This document shows positions 1 to 7,586 of a DNA stretch of 39,690 nt, piece after piece (the stretch's first letter is position 1; each line of letters begins with the position of its first letter). Source of the DNA: Candidatus Saccharibacteria bacterium UBA1235. GTDB taxonomy: Bacteria; Patescibacteriota; Saccharimonadia; Saccharimonadales; Saccharimonadaceae. The stretch is taken from positions 24,484-64,173 of the forward strand of contig DBWP01000008.1 in NCBI GenBank assembly GCA_002309075.1, in the 5' to 3' direction. A program made the position numbers and the translations under genes. Below the pieces are notes generated by a model. It made no database searches and was not told the origin of the DNA. It was given only the letters and a program-made list of their open reading frames with translations.

Positions 1-24
1 CTCTACCAACTGAGCTACATCGGC
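1..24 (-). tRNA. tRNA, 5' part only, probably tRNA-Thr
   Basis: Read on the minus strand the window begins inside a tRNA: its 5' acceptor strand and D-arm start GCCGATGTAGCTCAGTTGG and run off the edge. The D-arm is canonical. The GCCGAT start is typical of bacterial tRNA-Thr, but the anticodon lies outside the window, so the identity is an inference. Confidence 0.75.
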
Positions 25-32
25 ATGTTTTT

Positions 33-38
33 ATTATA
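33..38 (-). promoter_or_regulatory. -10 box of the tRNA at the window start
   Basis: Minus-strand TATAAT preceded by TGC (extended -10), about 8 bases before the tRNA 5' end. It lies between the stop codon of rsh and the tRNA. Confidence 0.6.
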
Positions 39-45
39 GCATATC

Positions 46-1512
46 TTATTTCTTTTTGATAGGCGGAATCTTTTTTTCCGCATTGTTTCGTTCCCTAATA
101 TTGATGGCTCTTAATAGCTTCTGTCTGGCGTGCGGAGTAATAATTTTATCAAGCCAAGAAGATTTTGGAGTCTGGTTTTTAGAGGTTAGAATCTCGACAA
201 TATCGCCCTGTTCTAGTTTTTTATTCAAGTTACTCATCTTACCGTTGATTTTAACTCCAACGACATGGTCGCCGATTTCGGAATGCAAGCGATAGGCAAA
301 ATCCAACGGAAGCGAGCCTTTCGGCAAGTCGATAATATCGCCTTTTGGAGTATAAACGAAAATTTTATCAGCAAAAAGATTCAATTTTAGCTTCTTAAGG
401 TCGACTTTTTTGCCCTCGCGAAGTTTTGCGGCGGTCATCTGAAGCTCGGTAATCCAGAGAAGGTTAGTCGGAAGATGCTCGATTTTTCCCTTCTTATAGT
501 TTTCAGTTAACTTCTGTTCGTTATAATAAAAGCTCGCAGCAAGACCACGCTCAGCATATTCATGCATTTCATGGGTGCGAATCTGGAATTCGACGATACG
601 TTTATCTTTCGTAATGACGGTTGTATGGAGAGACTGATAACCGTTTTGTTTTGGCATAGCAATATAATCTTTGATACGTCCGCCCATCGGTGTATATAGA
701 GAGTGGATAACACCAAGAGTTAAATAGCAATCAGTGATGTCATCGACAATCACACGAAGGGCGATAAGATCATAAATTTCATTGATGTTTTGGTTATGTT
801 TAGCAAGTTTTTTATGGAGAGAATAAATCGATTTTACGCGACCAGAAAGTTCAAAATGAATTTTCTCTTTTTTTAGAGCCTCAGTAATCTCCTCTTCGAT
901 TCTTTTTAATGAACGCGCCGCGGATTTATTGTATTTATCGATCAAATCTTTCAGTTCATCGTAGCGTTTAGGATCGACATATTTAAACGAAAGGTCGGCC
1001 ATTTCAACACGGAGAAGCCCCATATTGAGACGGTCGGCTAGCGGAGCGAAAACTTCAAGAGACTCTTTTGCAATTTTTTTCTGTTTTTCTGGCGGAAGAG
1101 CGCTCAAAGTTCGGAGGTTATGGAGACGATCGGCGAGTTTTATGATCAAGACCCGAATATCATCACCAAGAGCAATCATGAGCCGAAGGAAATTATCTCT
1201 TGTTTCTGGAAGATAAGTGTCGATGTCGCGCATACCATTTCTAGCCGTGGAAAGCTTAGTCACGCCATCGACTAAAAAGGCAACCGATTCACCAAACTCT
1301 TTTTTAATATCGTTTAAAGTTAAGCTCGTGTCCTCAACGGTATCATGAAGAATCCCAGCGATAATCGTATCCTCATCCATTCCCCATTCTTCGAGGATTT
1401 TTTTAACGGCTAGAGGATGTATAATATATGGCTCACCAGTTTTCCTAAATTGGCCCTCGTGGGCCTTAGTCGCGATTTCAACAGCATGTTTTACGCGCGG
1501 AGAATCTTTCAT
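46..1512 (-). CDS. RelA/SpoT-type (p)ppGpp synthetase/hydrolase, short form
   Basis: 488-residue RSH protein that makes and degrades the stringent-response alarmone (p)ppGpp. An HD hydrolase domain lies at about 20-150 with its ligands in place (H32, H56-D57, E60-D61, D128). The synthetase domain lies at about 220-330, with D248, R253, E308 and the motif RIKD at 279-282. RXKD rather than EXDD is the form found in bifunctional Rel/SpoT enzymes. A TGS domain follows at about 385-447. The protein then stops: the ZFD/CC and ACT regulatory region of the usual 700-740 residue enzymes is missing, so ribosome and amino-acid sensing must differ. The ATG overlaps the parB stop as ATGA, so it is translated as the last gene of a parA-parB-rsh operon. 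Both active sites look intact (inference). Confidence 0.93.
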   Translation of the reverse strand: MKDSPRVKHAVEIATKAHEGQFRKTGEPYIIHPLAVKKILEEWGMDEDTIIAGILHDTVEDTSLTLNDIKKEFGESVAFLVDGVTKLSTARNGMRDIDTYLPETRDNFLRLMIALGDDIRVLIIKLADRLHNLRTLSALPPEKQKKIAKESLEVFAPLADRLNMGLLRVEMADLSFKYVDPKRYDELKDLIDKYNKSAARSLKRIEEEITEALKKEKIHFELSGRVKSIYSLHKKLAKHNQNINEIYDLIALRVIVDDITDCYLTLGVIHSLYTPMGGRIKDYIAMPKQNGYQSLHTTVITKDKRIVEFQIRTHEMHEYAERGLAASFYYNEQKLTENYKKGKIEHLPTNLLWITELQMTAAKLREGKKVDLKKLKLNLFADKIFVYTPKGDIIDLPKGSLPLDFAYRLHSEIGDHVVGVKINGKMSNLNKKLEQGDIVEILTSKNQTPKSSWLDKIITPHARQKLLRAINIRERNNAEKKIPPIKKK

Positions 1513-2351
1513 AGTCTACCGATTAAATCCTTTAGCTCTGCATCGGTTTTACATTTGAAAGTTAGAGATTTACCGGAAATTTTAACGGCTACGCCGTATT
1601 TTTTCGAGAGCGCATCTTCATCTTTATGGCTCAGGTGTTTTTTCATGAGCGCGGCGCTAGATTTTTTCTTATTGTCACTAAAATAACGCTCGACTTTACG
1701 TGCGGTCCAACCTTCTTTTACGATTTTTGGCAGAACTTTTTTAATTGTGGCTTCATCTTGGGAAACTAATGGACGCATTACGCCTTCAGTAAGCTTCTCT
1801 TTTACCATGATTTTTTTAGCTTCGTCTGGAAGATTTAAAAGACGCATGGTGCCGATAATAGAAGCCTCGCTTTTTCCTACTTTTTCCGCAATATCTCCCG
1901 CACTCATATTGAACTGGGACTTCAGCTTCGCATAAGCAGTTGCGAGTTCGATAGCATTTAGATCTTCACGCTGAGCGTTTTCGATAATAGAAAGCTCTAG
2001 GCGATTTTGAGAATCTAGCGATCTGATAATAGCTGGGATTTTTTTAAGGCCAGCAAGTTTCGAGGCGCGCCAACGGCGCTCACCAGCGACGATTTTATAT
2101 TTTCCGTCTTCTTTCGTTACGACGATTGGCTGCAAAACGCCATGTTCTTTAATAGATGCGGCAAGAGCCTTAATTGCCTCTTCGCTAAATTCTTTACGAG
2201 GTTGTTCCTCGTCGCGGATGACTTCTTCTAGTTTAAGTTCTTTTAATTCGCCTTTTTCTTCGGCTGCTGTAAGATCAAATTCTTCGTCAACTAGATCGGT
2301 TGGGATAAGCGATTCAAAACCTCGTCCGAGTCCACTTTTTAATGCTGTCAT
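1509..2351 (-). CDS. parB: ParB/Spo0J chromosome partitioning protein
   Basis: 280-residue ParB-family CTPase that loads at parS and spreads along DNA, acting with ParA in origin segregation. The N-terminal ParB/Srx domain at about 38-130 carries the CTP-binding motif GERRWRA at 90-96. It is followed by the helix-turn-helix region that reads parS and a short basic C-terminal dimerisation segment. Its ATG overlaps the parA stop (ATGA) and its own TGA overlaps the rsh start in the same way, so all three are translationally coupled. Length matches the family (about 280-300). No convincing parS site was found in the window. Confidence 0.95.
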   Translation of the reverse strand: MTALKSGLGRGFESLIPTDLVDEEFDLTAAEEKGELKELKLEEVIRDEEQPRKEFSEEAIKALAASIKEHGVLQPIVVTKEDGKYKIVAGERRWRASKLAGLKKIPAIIRSLDSQNRLELSIIENAQREDLNAIELATAYAKLKSQFNMSAGDIAEKVGKSEASIIGTMRLLNLPDEAKKIMVKEKLTEGVMRPLVSQDEATIKKVLPKIVKEGWTARKVERYFSDNKKKSSAALMKKHLSHKDEDALSKKYGVAVKISGKSLTFKCKTDAELKDLIGRL

Positions 2352-3124
2352 TTGGTTCTCTCCTCCACTTCTTTAGTAAGATCTCTATAGGCTTTTGCGC
2401 CTTTACTAAATTTATCATAAGCGCCGACTGGAACGCCATGGCTAGGGGCCTCAGCAACCCGAACGTTTCTCGGAATAGTGGTTTCAAAAGTCAAATTCTT
2501 AAAGTATTTTTTAATTTCTGCAAAAACTTGGGTTGCAAGACTGGTTCTTTTATCATACATAGTCGCGACGACGCCTAGAAGCTTCAATTTTGGATTGGCT
2601 TGCTTCATAACTAGCTTCATAGATTCTAGGAGCTGAGCAACGCCCTCCAAAGCATAAAATTCGGTCTGGACCGGAAGCAAAAGATAATTTGAAGCAATCA
2701 TGCCATTAACCGTTAGGAGACTTAAGCTAGGCGGAAGATCAATAATAATGTAATCATACTCATCTTTAACGCTCTCAACTGCATCGCGAAGACGAGTAAA
2801 TTTCTTTTGCTGATTCGTAATCTCAACTTCAGCATTAGCAAGCTCTGGAGTTACTGGTGCAAGGTCGAAACGTTTGTATTTAGTCGGGCGAATACAATCT
2901 TTCATTTTTTTAGACCCAAGCACAACCTCTGTCATAGTGACGCCGAGCTTCTTTATGTCGGTTTTTTCGATACCAAGGCCGGAAGTTGCGTTCCCTTGCG
3001 GATCAAAATCTACTAGAAGGGTTTTAAATTTATCTTTAGCTAAATAAAAACTTAAGTTTACGGCAGTTGTAGTTTTACCGACGCCTCCCTTTTGGTTGAT
3101 TATACAGATTACCTTCGCACTCAT
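2348..3124 (-). CDS. parA: ParA/Soj chromosome partitioning ATPase
   Basis: 258-residue MinD/ParA-type ATPase that binds DNA non-specifically in the ATP dimer form and is released by ParB. The deviant Walker A KGGVGKTT is at 12-19 with both signature lysines, and the switch region VDFDPQGNATSGL at 38-50. The Walker B region (IIIDLPPSLS) and the length are typical of chromosomal Soj. First gene of parA-parB-rsh. There is no Shine-Dalgarno before the ATG; a TAGAAT box ends 9 bases upstream, so the message is probably leaderless or nearly so. Confidence 0.96.
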   Translation of the reverse strand: MSAKVICIINQKGGVGKTTTAVNLSFYLAKDKFKTLLVDFDPQGNATSGLGIEKTDIKKLGVTMTEVVLGSKKMKDCIRPTKYKRFDLAPVTPELANAEVEITNQQKKFTRLRDAVESVKDEYDYIIIDLPPSLSLLTVNGMIASNYLLLPVQTEFYALEGVAQLLESMKLVMKQANPKLKLLGVVATMYDKRTSLATQVFAEIKKYFKNLTFETTIPRNVRVAEAPSHGVPVGAYDKFSKGAKAYRDLTKEVEERTK

Positions 3125-3133
3125 TATAAGTAT

Positions 3134-3139
3134 ATTCTA
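3134..3139 (-). promoter_or_regulatory. -10 box of parA
   Basis: Minus-strand TGATAGAAT (extended -10) ending 9 bases before the parA ATG, immediately after the rplU terminator. No clear -35 is seen because the upstream bases form the terminator hairpin. Confidence 0.45.
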
Positions 3140-3144
3140 TCATA

Positions 3145-3174
3145 AAAAATAAGCTCTTTAAAGAGCTTATTTTT
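3145..3174 (-). terminator. Intrinsic terminator of rplU
   Basis: Self-complementary stretch built on AAGCTCTTT/AAAGAGCTT, followed on the minus strand by a run of T. It starts directly after the rplU stop codon and is symmetric, so it could stop transcription from either side. Confidence 0.85.
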
Positions 3175-3483
3175 CTATTTAATACTAACGATTTCGATTT
3201 CGCTGTATTTTTGACGGTGACCAGTTTCCTTGTGGACACGCTTCTTGGAATGATAGCGGATCACACGGATCTTGTCGCCTTTAACTTCTGCGGTTTTGAC
3301 TTTGGCCGAAACCTTAACGCCTTTTACCGTAGGAGTGCCGACTGTAGTTTTGTCGCCATCAATTACGAGTAAAGCATCAGTTTCGAGCTCTTTGGTTCCT
3401 TCCGGGAGGAGGTCCACCCGTAGGGTCTCTTTTTCCTGGGCGAGATATTGCTTCCCGCCAACGAGGATAACTGCTTTCTTCAT
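3175..3483 (-). CDS. rplU: Large ribosomal subunit protein bL21
   Basis: 102-residue bL21, which binds 23S rRNA domain VI near bL20. The N-terminal KKAVILVGGKQYLAQEKETL and the C-terminal KKRVHKETGHRQKYSEIEI are family hallmarks, and the length is standard. The start has a good Shine-Dalgarno (AAAGGA, 5 bases before the ATG) and its own consensus promoter. The usual partner rpmA (bL27) is not next door: rplU is monocistronic here, closed by a strong terminator. Confidence 0.97.
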   Translation of the reverse strand: MKKAVILVGGKQYLAQEKETLRVDLLPEGTKELETDALLVIDGDKTTVGTPTVKGVKVSAKVKTAEVKGDKIRVIRYHSKKRVHKETGHRQKYSEIEIVSIK

Positions 3484-3510
3484 ATTAATCCTTTATTGTT
3501 AACTCCAGCT

Positions 3511-3539
3511 ATTTTATCATACTTTTCTTGATTTGCCAA
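3511..3539 (-). promoter_or_regulatory. Promoter of rplU
   Basis: Minus strand: TTGGCA, 17-base spacer, TAAAAT with an upstream TGA (extended -10). It starts right after the 3' end of the 434-aa surface gene, so rplU is transcribed separately. Confidence 0.8.
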
Positions 3540-3546
3540 GAGTAAA

Positions 3547-4851
3547 TTATTTGTCTTCGTTTTCGGCTTCTTCGGTTGATTCTTCTGGTTTTTCTTCCTG
3601 ATTTTTGCCAGTAACCTTATCCTCAACATCTTTTAAGGTGTGGCTGGTGCGCCAGAAGTAGAACAAAGCGCCGATAATCGCGATAATAACTAGAACTGCC
3701 ATAGTAATTTCAAGCGGACCAGTTTCAACGATTTTATCTGGGGTTTCTTCCTTTTTTGGAACTTCACCAGGAGCACAAGAGACCTTGACGGATGCTGTGT
3801 CGGACTTTTGCTCAGAGCCATTATAAGAAACCGAGATGGTGTTATTGAAGGCGCTACAAACTTTAACATCGTCAGTGATTTTAGCTTGGTAAACAACCTG
3901 AACTAGTGCGCCAGGAGCAACATCGCCAACATTATAGCCGCTTAGATCAATAATGTCACCGATTTCTTTACCATTGATATTATTTACGTCATAAATCTTT
4001 GTTGAGCCAGTACGGAGACTTAGGCCTTCATCGTGACTATCTTTAAAGATAACGTTTGTTAAGGTTGCGTTGCCAGTATTTTTGAATTCGACTTTGTAAG
4101 TGACGAAGCCGCCGGCTTTAGCTGAGACTTCTTCAGCCCAGTTCTCGCCGTCAAGTGAGATTTGTTTGTTTAATTCTGAGTTTATTGATTCAGCGACTAA
4201 AGTATAGGTGATATATCCAGAATATTGAGCACAACCCGGCATTACGCCTTTTAGTTCATTATAGCCGATTGCGGTTCCGCCCTCAGAGAAAAGGGCATCT
4301 GAAAGGACTGAGCCGTTAGCTTTGCCAGAGTTATGAATAATTGCGGAACCGGTTTTGTATCTTAATACAACGCTGTCGGATTTAGTGGTAACATAAGCTT
4401 CGTCCCAAACTTTGCCGTCGTGAGTTTTATCACTTAGATCGACGTAATTCCAGGTGATATCACCAGTAACAATACCTTTGGCGTCTTTTTTGACGACTGC
4501 CGGATATGAAGAAGCTACTTTGGTGGCTGTTGCGATGCCATAACCAGAAGCGTTAGTGTTGTCGGCCGCATCATTATGGAAATAAATGTAAACTTCGTAT
4601 TCTTTACCTGGGACGATTTCGATTTCGTCGGTATATGGATCGGTCGAGTCGGCTTCGCCGATACGAACGAAGTTACGTTCATCACCAATAGCGGCGTTAT
4701 TTGTAATAGAGTTAAAAGTCGCGTAAGGTGCAGGGCTTTCGTTGGTGTAGGTGATGCGGTTCTCTGGCCCCCACGCACTAACGCTCGATACACCTATAAG
4801 CCCAGCGGCTAAGGTGGCCACTGACAGGATGATGGTTTTTAGTTTATTCAT
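3547..4851 (-). CDS. Secreted, C-terminally membrane-anchored surface protein with DUF11-like repeat
   Basis: 434 residues from the chosen ATG, which follows AAAGGAAAT; an in-frame GTG seven codons upstream has no good ribosome site. A Sec signal peptide (about 1-27, cleavage after SVSA) leads to an extracellular beta-rich body. Around residues 230-365 is a segment like the conserved-repeat/DUF11 domain (GGFVTYKVEFKNTGNATLTN, then a VVYQAKITDD strand). One transmembrane helix (about 391-410) is followed by an acidic Glu/Lys/Asp tail of some 30 residues that should lie inside. Last gene of a three-gene surface operon, 24 bases after the 590-aa gene. Exact role unknown; an adhesin or envelope protein is likely. 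Confidence 0.85.
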   Translation of the reverse strand: MNKLKTIILSVATLAAGLIGVSSVSAWGPENRITYTNESPAPYATFNSITNNAAIGDERNFVRIGEADSTDPYTDEIEIVPGKEYEVYIYFHNDAADNTNASGYGIATATKVASSYPAVVKKDAKGIVTGDITWNYVDLSDKTHDGKVWDEAYVTTKSDSVVLRYKTGSAIIHNSGKANGSVLSDALFSEGGTAIGYNELKGVMPGCAQYSGYITYTLVAESINSELNKQISLDGENWAEEVSAKAGGFVTYKVEFKNTGNATLTNVIFKDSHDEGLSLRTGSTKIYDVNNINGKEIGDIIDLSGYNVGDVAPGALVQVVYQAKITDDVKVCSAFNNTISVSYNGSEQKSDTASVKVSCAPGEVPKKEETPDKIVETGPLEITMAVLVIIAIIGALFYFWRTSHTLKDVEDKVTGKNQEEKPEESTEEAENEDK

Positions 4852-4875
4852 ATTATTTCCTTTCTCTTCCACCTA

Positions 4876-6648
4876 TTAAAATGATAATCCGGCGCGCTCT
4901 GCTGCGCTGGCTCCTCGATTTTGTTCAACTTCCCTTGAAGCAGATTCGGCAGCTCGGTTTGCAGCGGATTGTGCAGATTCGGCTTGGCTGCTTCTTTCGA
5001 TTGATTCGCGCTCAGTTTTGGCGGCTTCCGCTTGTCTCTCGGAGGCCCCAGCTTCAGCTCGATGCATGGCTTCGTTAGCGCTTTCGGTTGCTTCAACCTT
5101 AGGGCGACTCTCAGCTTCTTTCGTAGCTCTAGTCTCGCGTTCTGCTTGATCTTTTTTGACTTGTTCTGCTGCCTCAGCGGCCCGTGCATCGGCTTTTTCT
5201 TGTTCTTTAATCGATTGCAGATTTATCGTTACTTCTTGCTGATACTCTTGCTCAGTGTTAGCTAATTTCGGGTCAACCGATCTTATCTCTGCGCGATTGC
5301 CAGCGTTTTGTTTCTCAAGATTAGTATCTTTCGGGGTTAACCCACCGCCGCTATGGTGACCACGATGGTGATCGCCGCCGCCCGATGGATGGCCTGGATC
5401 TTCTGGAGTTGGATCTGGTTCTGGCGGGACTGGCTCGTCTGGCTCTTCTTCGATTTCACGAACACCATTTGTGAAGTTTATTTCATCTATCGGCTGGCCA
5501 CCACACCCTTCCTTAAAGGTGAAGGAGTCTTTGTGGCTGTTGCCATTTTCGTCTGTCCATTCATATGAAACAGCATAAACTTTTGTGCCTTTTTCGACCG
5601 TGGTACAACCAACGATTTCTACCTTACTGGTGTCCACATCGCCAGTTTCGAAATTAGAATCCATGTAGTAATTATGGAAAGTACCGACAACGGATTTTTC
5701 AGACATCACATCTTCGCGAATGATATTAGTGACATATTCATAAACTTTTTGATGGAGCGCTGGGTCATTCTTCATTGCTTCCGTAAGGTCGTTTGGATTA
5801 TTGAATTTTACGCCCTCGATGCCAAAATTCGGATTAGAAGTTTTTGCCTGCATGTAAGCGTAAGTTGCGGCAAGTTGAGCAGGCTGGATCATACGGCTTT
5901 CTAGGTTTTCTTCCATTTCTATTTTAGAAGTATCGCTCTTTAAAGCTTCGCCGAAGTTATATTTACCGTTCTTTTCCGCGTTATAAGTCGAGCCGTCTTC
6001 GCTAGCAAACATGCCGTGATAGGTCGAGCGGTCAGCGATTGATTCGTAACCTGCGGCATATTCATGAATCGCGGTAGGTGTATTCGGGACTTTCGCGTTA
6101 TCGATAATTTTTCCGATACCAAGTCCAGCGCCAGCAGCAATAGAAATTGCGAGTGCGGCGACAAGAACAGTTCGGAGGGCTTTACTCTTTTTCGCTTTCT
6201 CGATTACCTCAGAAAGTAGCGGACGATCTTTTGTCTCGTTTTCCTCGACGATGTTTTCGATAGGGGCTTCTTCTTCGATTTCCTCTTCAGCCTCTTCGAC
6301 GAGGCCGCCGTTTACGGGTTCTACGTTAAGGAACTCCTCCACCGATGTCGAGGCCGGTTCCTCAAATATTTGCTCGGCTTCAACCGTCGGCTCTTCGACT
6401 GGTTCTTCTTCCTTTGGCTCTTCAATTTCTGGCTTGATTTCTTTTACTTCACCTTTTTTTGCACGCTTAGCTTTTTCGGCTTCAATTTCGGCTAATCTTT
6501 TCAGAATTTCTTCGCGGCGTTTAAGTTTCGCCTCGTATTCATTGTAGCCGTTTAAAGCGTGTTCACCTTCTTTTTGTTTAGCCTTTCTCTCAATTGCGTC
6601 TTCAAGGCTCTCGGCATTTTTTGGAAATTCAAACTCAAATTCAGGCAT
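4876..6648 (-). CDS. Large single-pass membrane protein, coiled-coil rich, function unknown
   Basis: 590 residues, not recognised as a named family. Layout: an acidic, Lys/Glu-rich cytoplasmic half (about 1-155) with coiled-coil and EEP-repeat stretches; one transmembrane helix at about 160-182; a globular extracellular domain (about 190-390) with two conserved-looking cysteines. A linker rich in Pro, Gly and His follows around 400-435 (GGGDHHRGHHSGGG, possibly metal binding). A long Ala/Glu/Arg/Ser tail (about 470-585) is predicted to be helical. The ATG is preceded by AGGAGGCGAAA, the strongest ribosome site in the region, lying inside the end of the 108-aa gene (8-base overlap ATGCCTGA). 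It probably forms an envelope structure with the 434-aa protein (inference). Confidence 0.85.
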   Translation of the reverse strand: MPEFEFEFPKNAESLEDAIERKAKQKEGEHALNGYNEYEAKLKRREEILKRLAEIEAEKAKRAKKGEVKEIKPEIEEPKEEEPVEEPTVEAEQIFEEPASTSVEEFLNVEPVNGGLVEEAEEEIEEEAPIENIVEENETKDRPLLSEVIEKAKKSKALRTVLVAALAISIAAGAGLGIGKIIDNAKVPNTPTAIHEYAAGYESIADRSTYHGMFASEDGSTYNAEKNGKYNFGEALKSDTSKIEMEENLESRMIQPAQLAATYAYMQAKTSNPNFGIEGVKFNNPNDLTEAMKNDPALHQKVYEYVTNIIREDVMSEKSVVGTFHNYYMDSNFETGDVDTSKVEIVGCTTVEKGTKVYAVSYEWTDENGNSHKDSFTFKEGCGGQPIDEINFTNGVREIEEEPDEPVPPEPDPTPEDPGHPSGGGDHHRGHHSGGGLTPKDTNLEKQNAGNRAEIRSVDPKLANTEQEYQQEVTINLQSIKEQEKADARAAEAAEQVKKDQAERETRATKEAESRPKVEATESANEAMHRAEAGASERQAEAAKTERESIERSSQAESAQSAANRAAESASREVEQNRGASAAERAGLSF

Positions 6649-6967
6649 TTTCGCCTCCTAAAAATTCGTTAGAAAACTCTCGAATAGCCTCAGAAGTTTT
6701 TTGTTCAAGGTTAACGCCAGCGTCTTTAAAGAATTTTTGGAAAACGGTTGGGTCGTTTTCTTGGTCATCAAGAAGACTGCTTATTTTTTGGAGCTGCTCG
6801 TCACTCAGGCTGCCGAAGATCTTAAGGCTGATCTTATTGTCCAGCTTTCGGATATTTTCCTCGCGGATTTCACTTAAGTTAGCCGGGGGTTGATTTTGGT
6901 ATTTTTGAGAGATGAGCGCATCGATAGCTTTGGCTAAGGTATCGTGCTCGGTGAAGTATTGTTCCAT
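6641..6967 (-). CDS. Small helical protein, function unknown
   Basis: 108 residues, acidic, predicted mostly helical, no signal peptide or membrane segment. It contains the segment GSLSDEQLQKISSLLDDQE followed by FQKFFKDAGVNLEQ, which resembles short helical cytoplasmic proteins of CPR genomes, but I cannot name a family. It opens the operon for the 590- and 434-aa surface proteins: a consensus promoter lies 32 bases upstream, and its last codons carry the ribosome site of the next gene, so the two are translationally coupled. That context suggests a cytoplasmic partner of the large membrane protein (inference). Confidence 0.8.
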   Translation of the reverse strand: MEQYFTEHDTLAKAIDALISQKYQNQPPANLSEIREENIRKLDNKISLKIFGSLSDEQLQKISSLLDDQENDPTVFQKFFKDAGVNLEQKTSEAIREFSNEFLGGENA

Positions 6968-6998
6968 AATTATTACTTTGATGACCTTTCTTATTTTT

Positions 6999-7027
6999 AT
7001 CTTAGCACAAGCGTTTATTTAGGTCAA
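6999..7027 (-). promoter_or_regulatory. Promoter of the three-gene surface operon
   Basis: Minus strand: TTGACC, 17-base spacer, TAAGAT with TGC directly before it (extended -10). Predicted transcript start is about 25 bases before the 108-aa ATG. Confidence 0.75.
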
Positions 7028-7041
7028 ATTTTTCAATTTTA

Positions 7042-7067
7042 AAAAACCGAACATAAGTTCGGTTTTT
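7042..7067 (-). terminator. Bidirectional intrinsic terminator after the tiny-ORF transcript
   Basis: Stem CCGAAC/GTTCGG with loop ATAA (TTAT on the minus strand), flanked by A-run and T-run, so it can act on both strands. On the minus strand it closes the transcript carrying the 52- and 32-aa ORFs. Confidence 0.8.
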
Positions 7068-7090
7068 CGTTTTATCTTTTAGATGTTTTC

Positions 7091-7108
7091 CGCTCTTAGA
7101 TAAGAGCG
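7091..7108 (-). other. Hairpin over the stop codon of the 32-aa ORF
   Basis: Perfect inverted repeat CGCTCTTA / TAAGAGCG with a 2-base centre; the stop codon of the 32-aa ORF lies in the stem. There is no T-run next to it, so it looks like an mRNA 3' structure rather than the terminator, which follows at 7042-7067. Confidence 0.55.
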
Positions 7109-7194
7109 ATGATGAGAATGGCTAATTCATAAAGGAATTCAAAGTATCTTACATCGGTAATCCTTTCTGTTAAAGTTAATATGTTGTCTATCAA
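7096..7194 (-). CDS. Possible 32-aa hydrophobic peptide with TTG start
   Basis: A TTG codon six bases after a strong AAAGGAG site opens a 32-codon frame ending in TAA. The N-terminal half is polar (IDNILTLTERITDVRYFEF) and the C-terminal half hydrophobic (LYELAILIIALI), so it may be membrane associated. The ATG nearer the ribosome site would give only two codons, so TTG is the better start. It is the second frame on a short transcript with the 52-aa ORF and is followed by a hairpin and a terminator. It could be a small regulatory, toxin-like or exported peptide; no homologue is recognised. Confidence 0.4.
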   Translation of the reverse strand: MIDNILTLTERITDVRYFEFLYELAILIIALI

Positions 7195-7237
7195 GGCATA
7201 CTCCTTTCGTGTTTATTTTTTTATTTAGGTAATTTAT

Positions 7238-7396
7238 TTAGGCTAGTTCCCCGAATAGGACGTCGGAGACTTTTGCACCAATTTTACGTTTTTTGATTCT
7301 AGATAGTGATTCGTTGCTAACTTCTGCTGGCGAGACATAACTAGCTTCACCGTCATAATATTCGTATTTTGGTATTTGATATGTATTTATCGCCAT
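7238..7396 (-). CDS. 52-aa protein of unknown function
   Basis: Start chosen at the ATG 11 bases after AAAGGA; an upstream in-frame ATG lies in the A-rich leader without a ribosome site. The product is polar, begins MAINTYQIPKYEYYDGEASY and ends with a basic patch RIKKRK and SDVLFGELA. No membrane segment or cysteine. The promoter ahead of it is the closest to consensus in the window, so it should be abundantly transcribed. No family recognised. Confidence 0.6.
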   Translation of the reverse strand: MAINTYQIPKYEYYDGEASYVSPAEVSNESLSRIKKRKIGAKVSDVLFGELA

Positions 7397-7462
7397 TTTT
7401 ATTTTTCCTTTTTTTATTTTTTTGTTTGTTAGAATGTTTGTTTTGTTTTCTAACTTAATTTC

Positions 7463-7491
7463 AGTATAGCACACATTGTCATTTTTGTCAA
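7463..7491 (-). promoter_or_regulatory. Near-perfect promoter of the tiny-ORF transcript
   Basis: Minus strand: TTGACA, 17-base spacer, TATACT, with TGC just before the -10. Full -35 consensus, ideal spacing and extended -10. The leader (about 60 bases) is A-rich with one weak 7-bp stem at 7428-7454. Confidence 0.85.
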
Positions 7492-7550
7492 TACTTTTTA
7501 TGCTTATTTTTTAGTTTTTTGTCAAATTAACAGGGGCGAGACGGAACAAA

Positions 7551-7574
7551 AAATAAGCCCCGAAGGGCTTATTT
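7551..7574 (-). terminator. Intrinsic terminator of ileS
   Basis: Ten-base stem AAATAAGCCC / GGGCTTATTT with a TTCG tetraloop on the minus strand, followed by T-rich sequence, 12 bases after the ileS stop codon. Confidence 0.88.
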
Positions 7575-7586
7575 TTATGTATGCTT

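Noticed and set aside
46..1512. RSH as a truncated pseudogene
   Set aside because: Both catalytic sites and TGS are complete, the frame ends cleanly before a tRNA promoter, and start coupling to parB is intact.
1509..3124. UGA recoding as glycine (Gracilibacteria/SR1 code)
   Set aside because: parA, parB, argS and several other genes end in TGA in tight overlaps with the next start codon, and no conserved protein requires reading through TGA.
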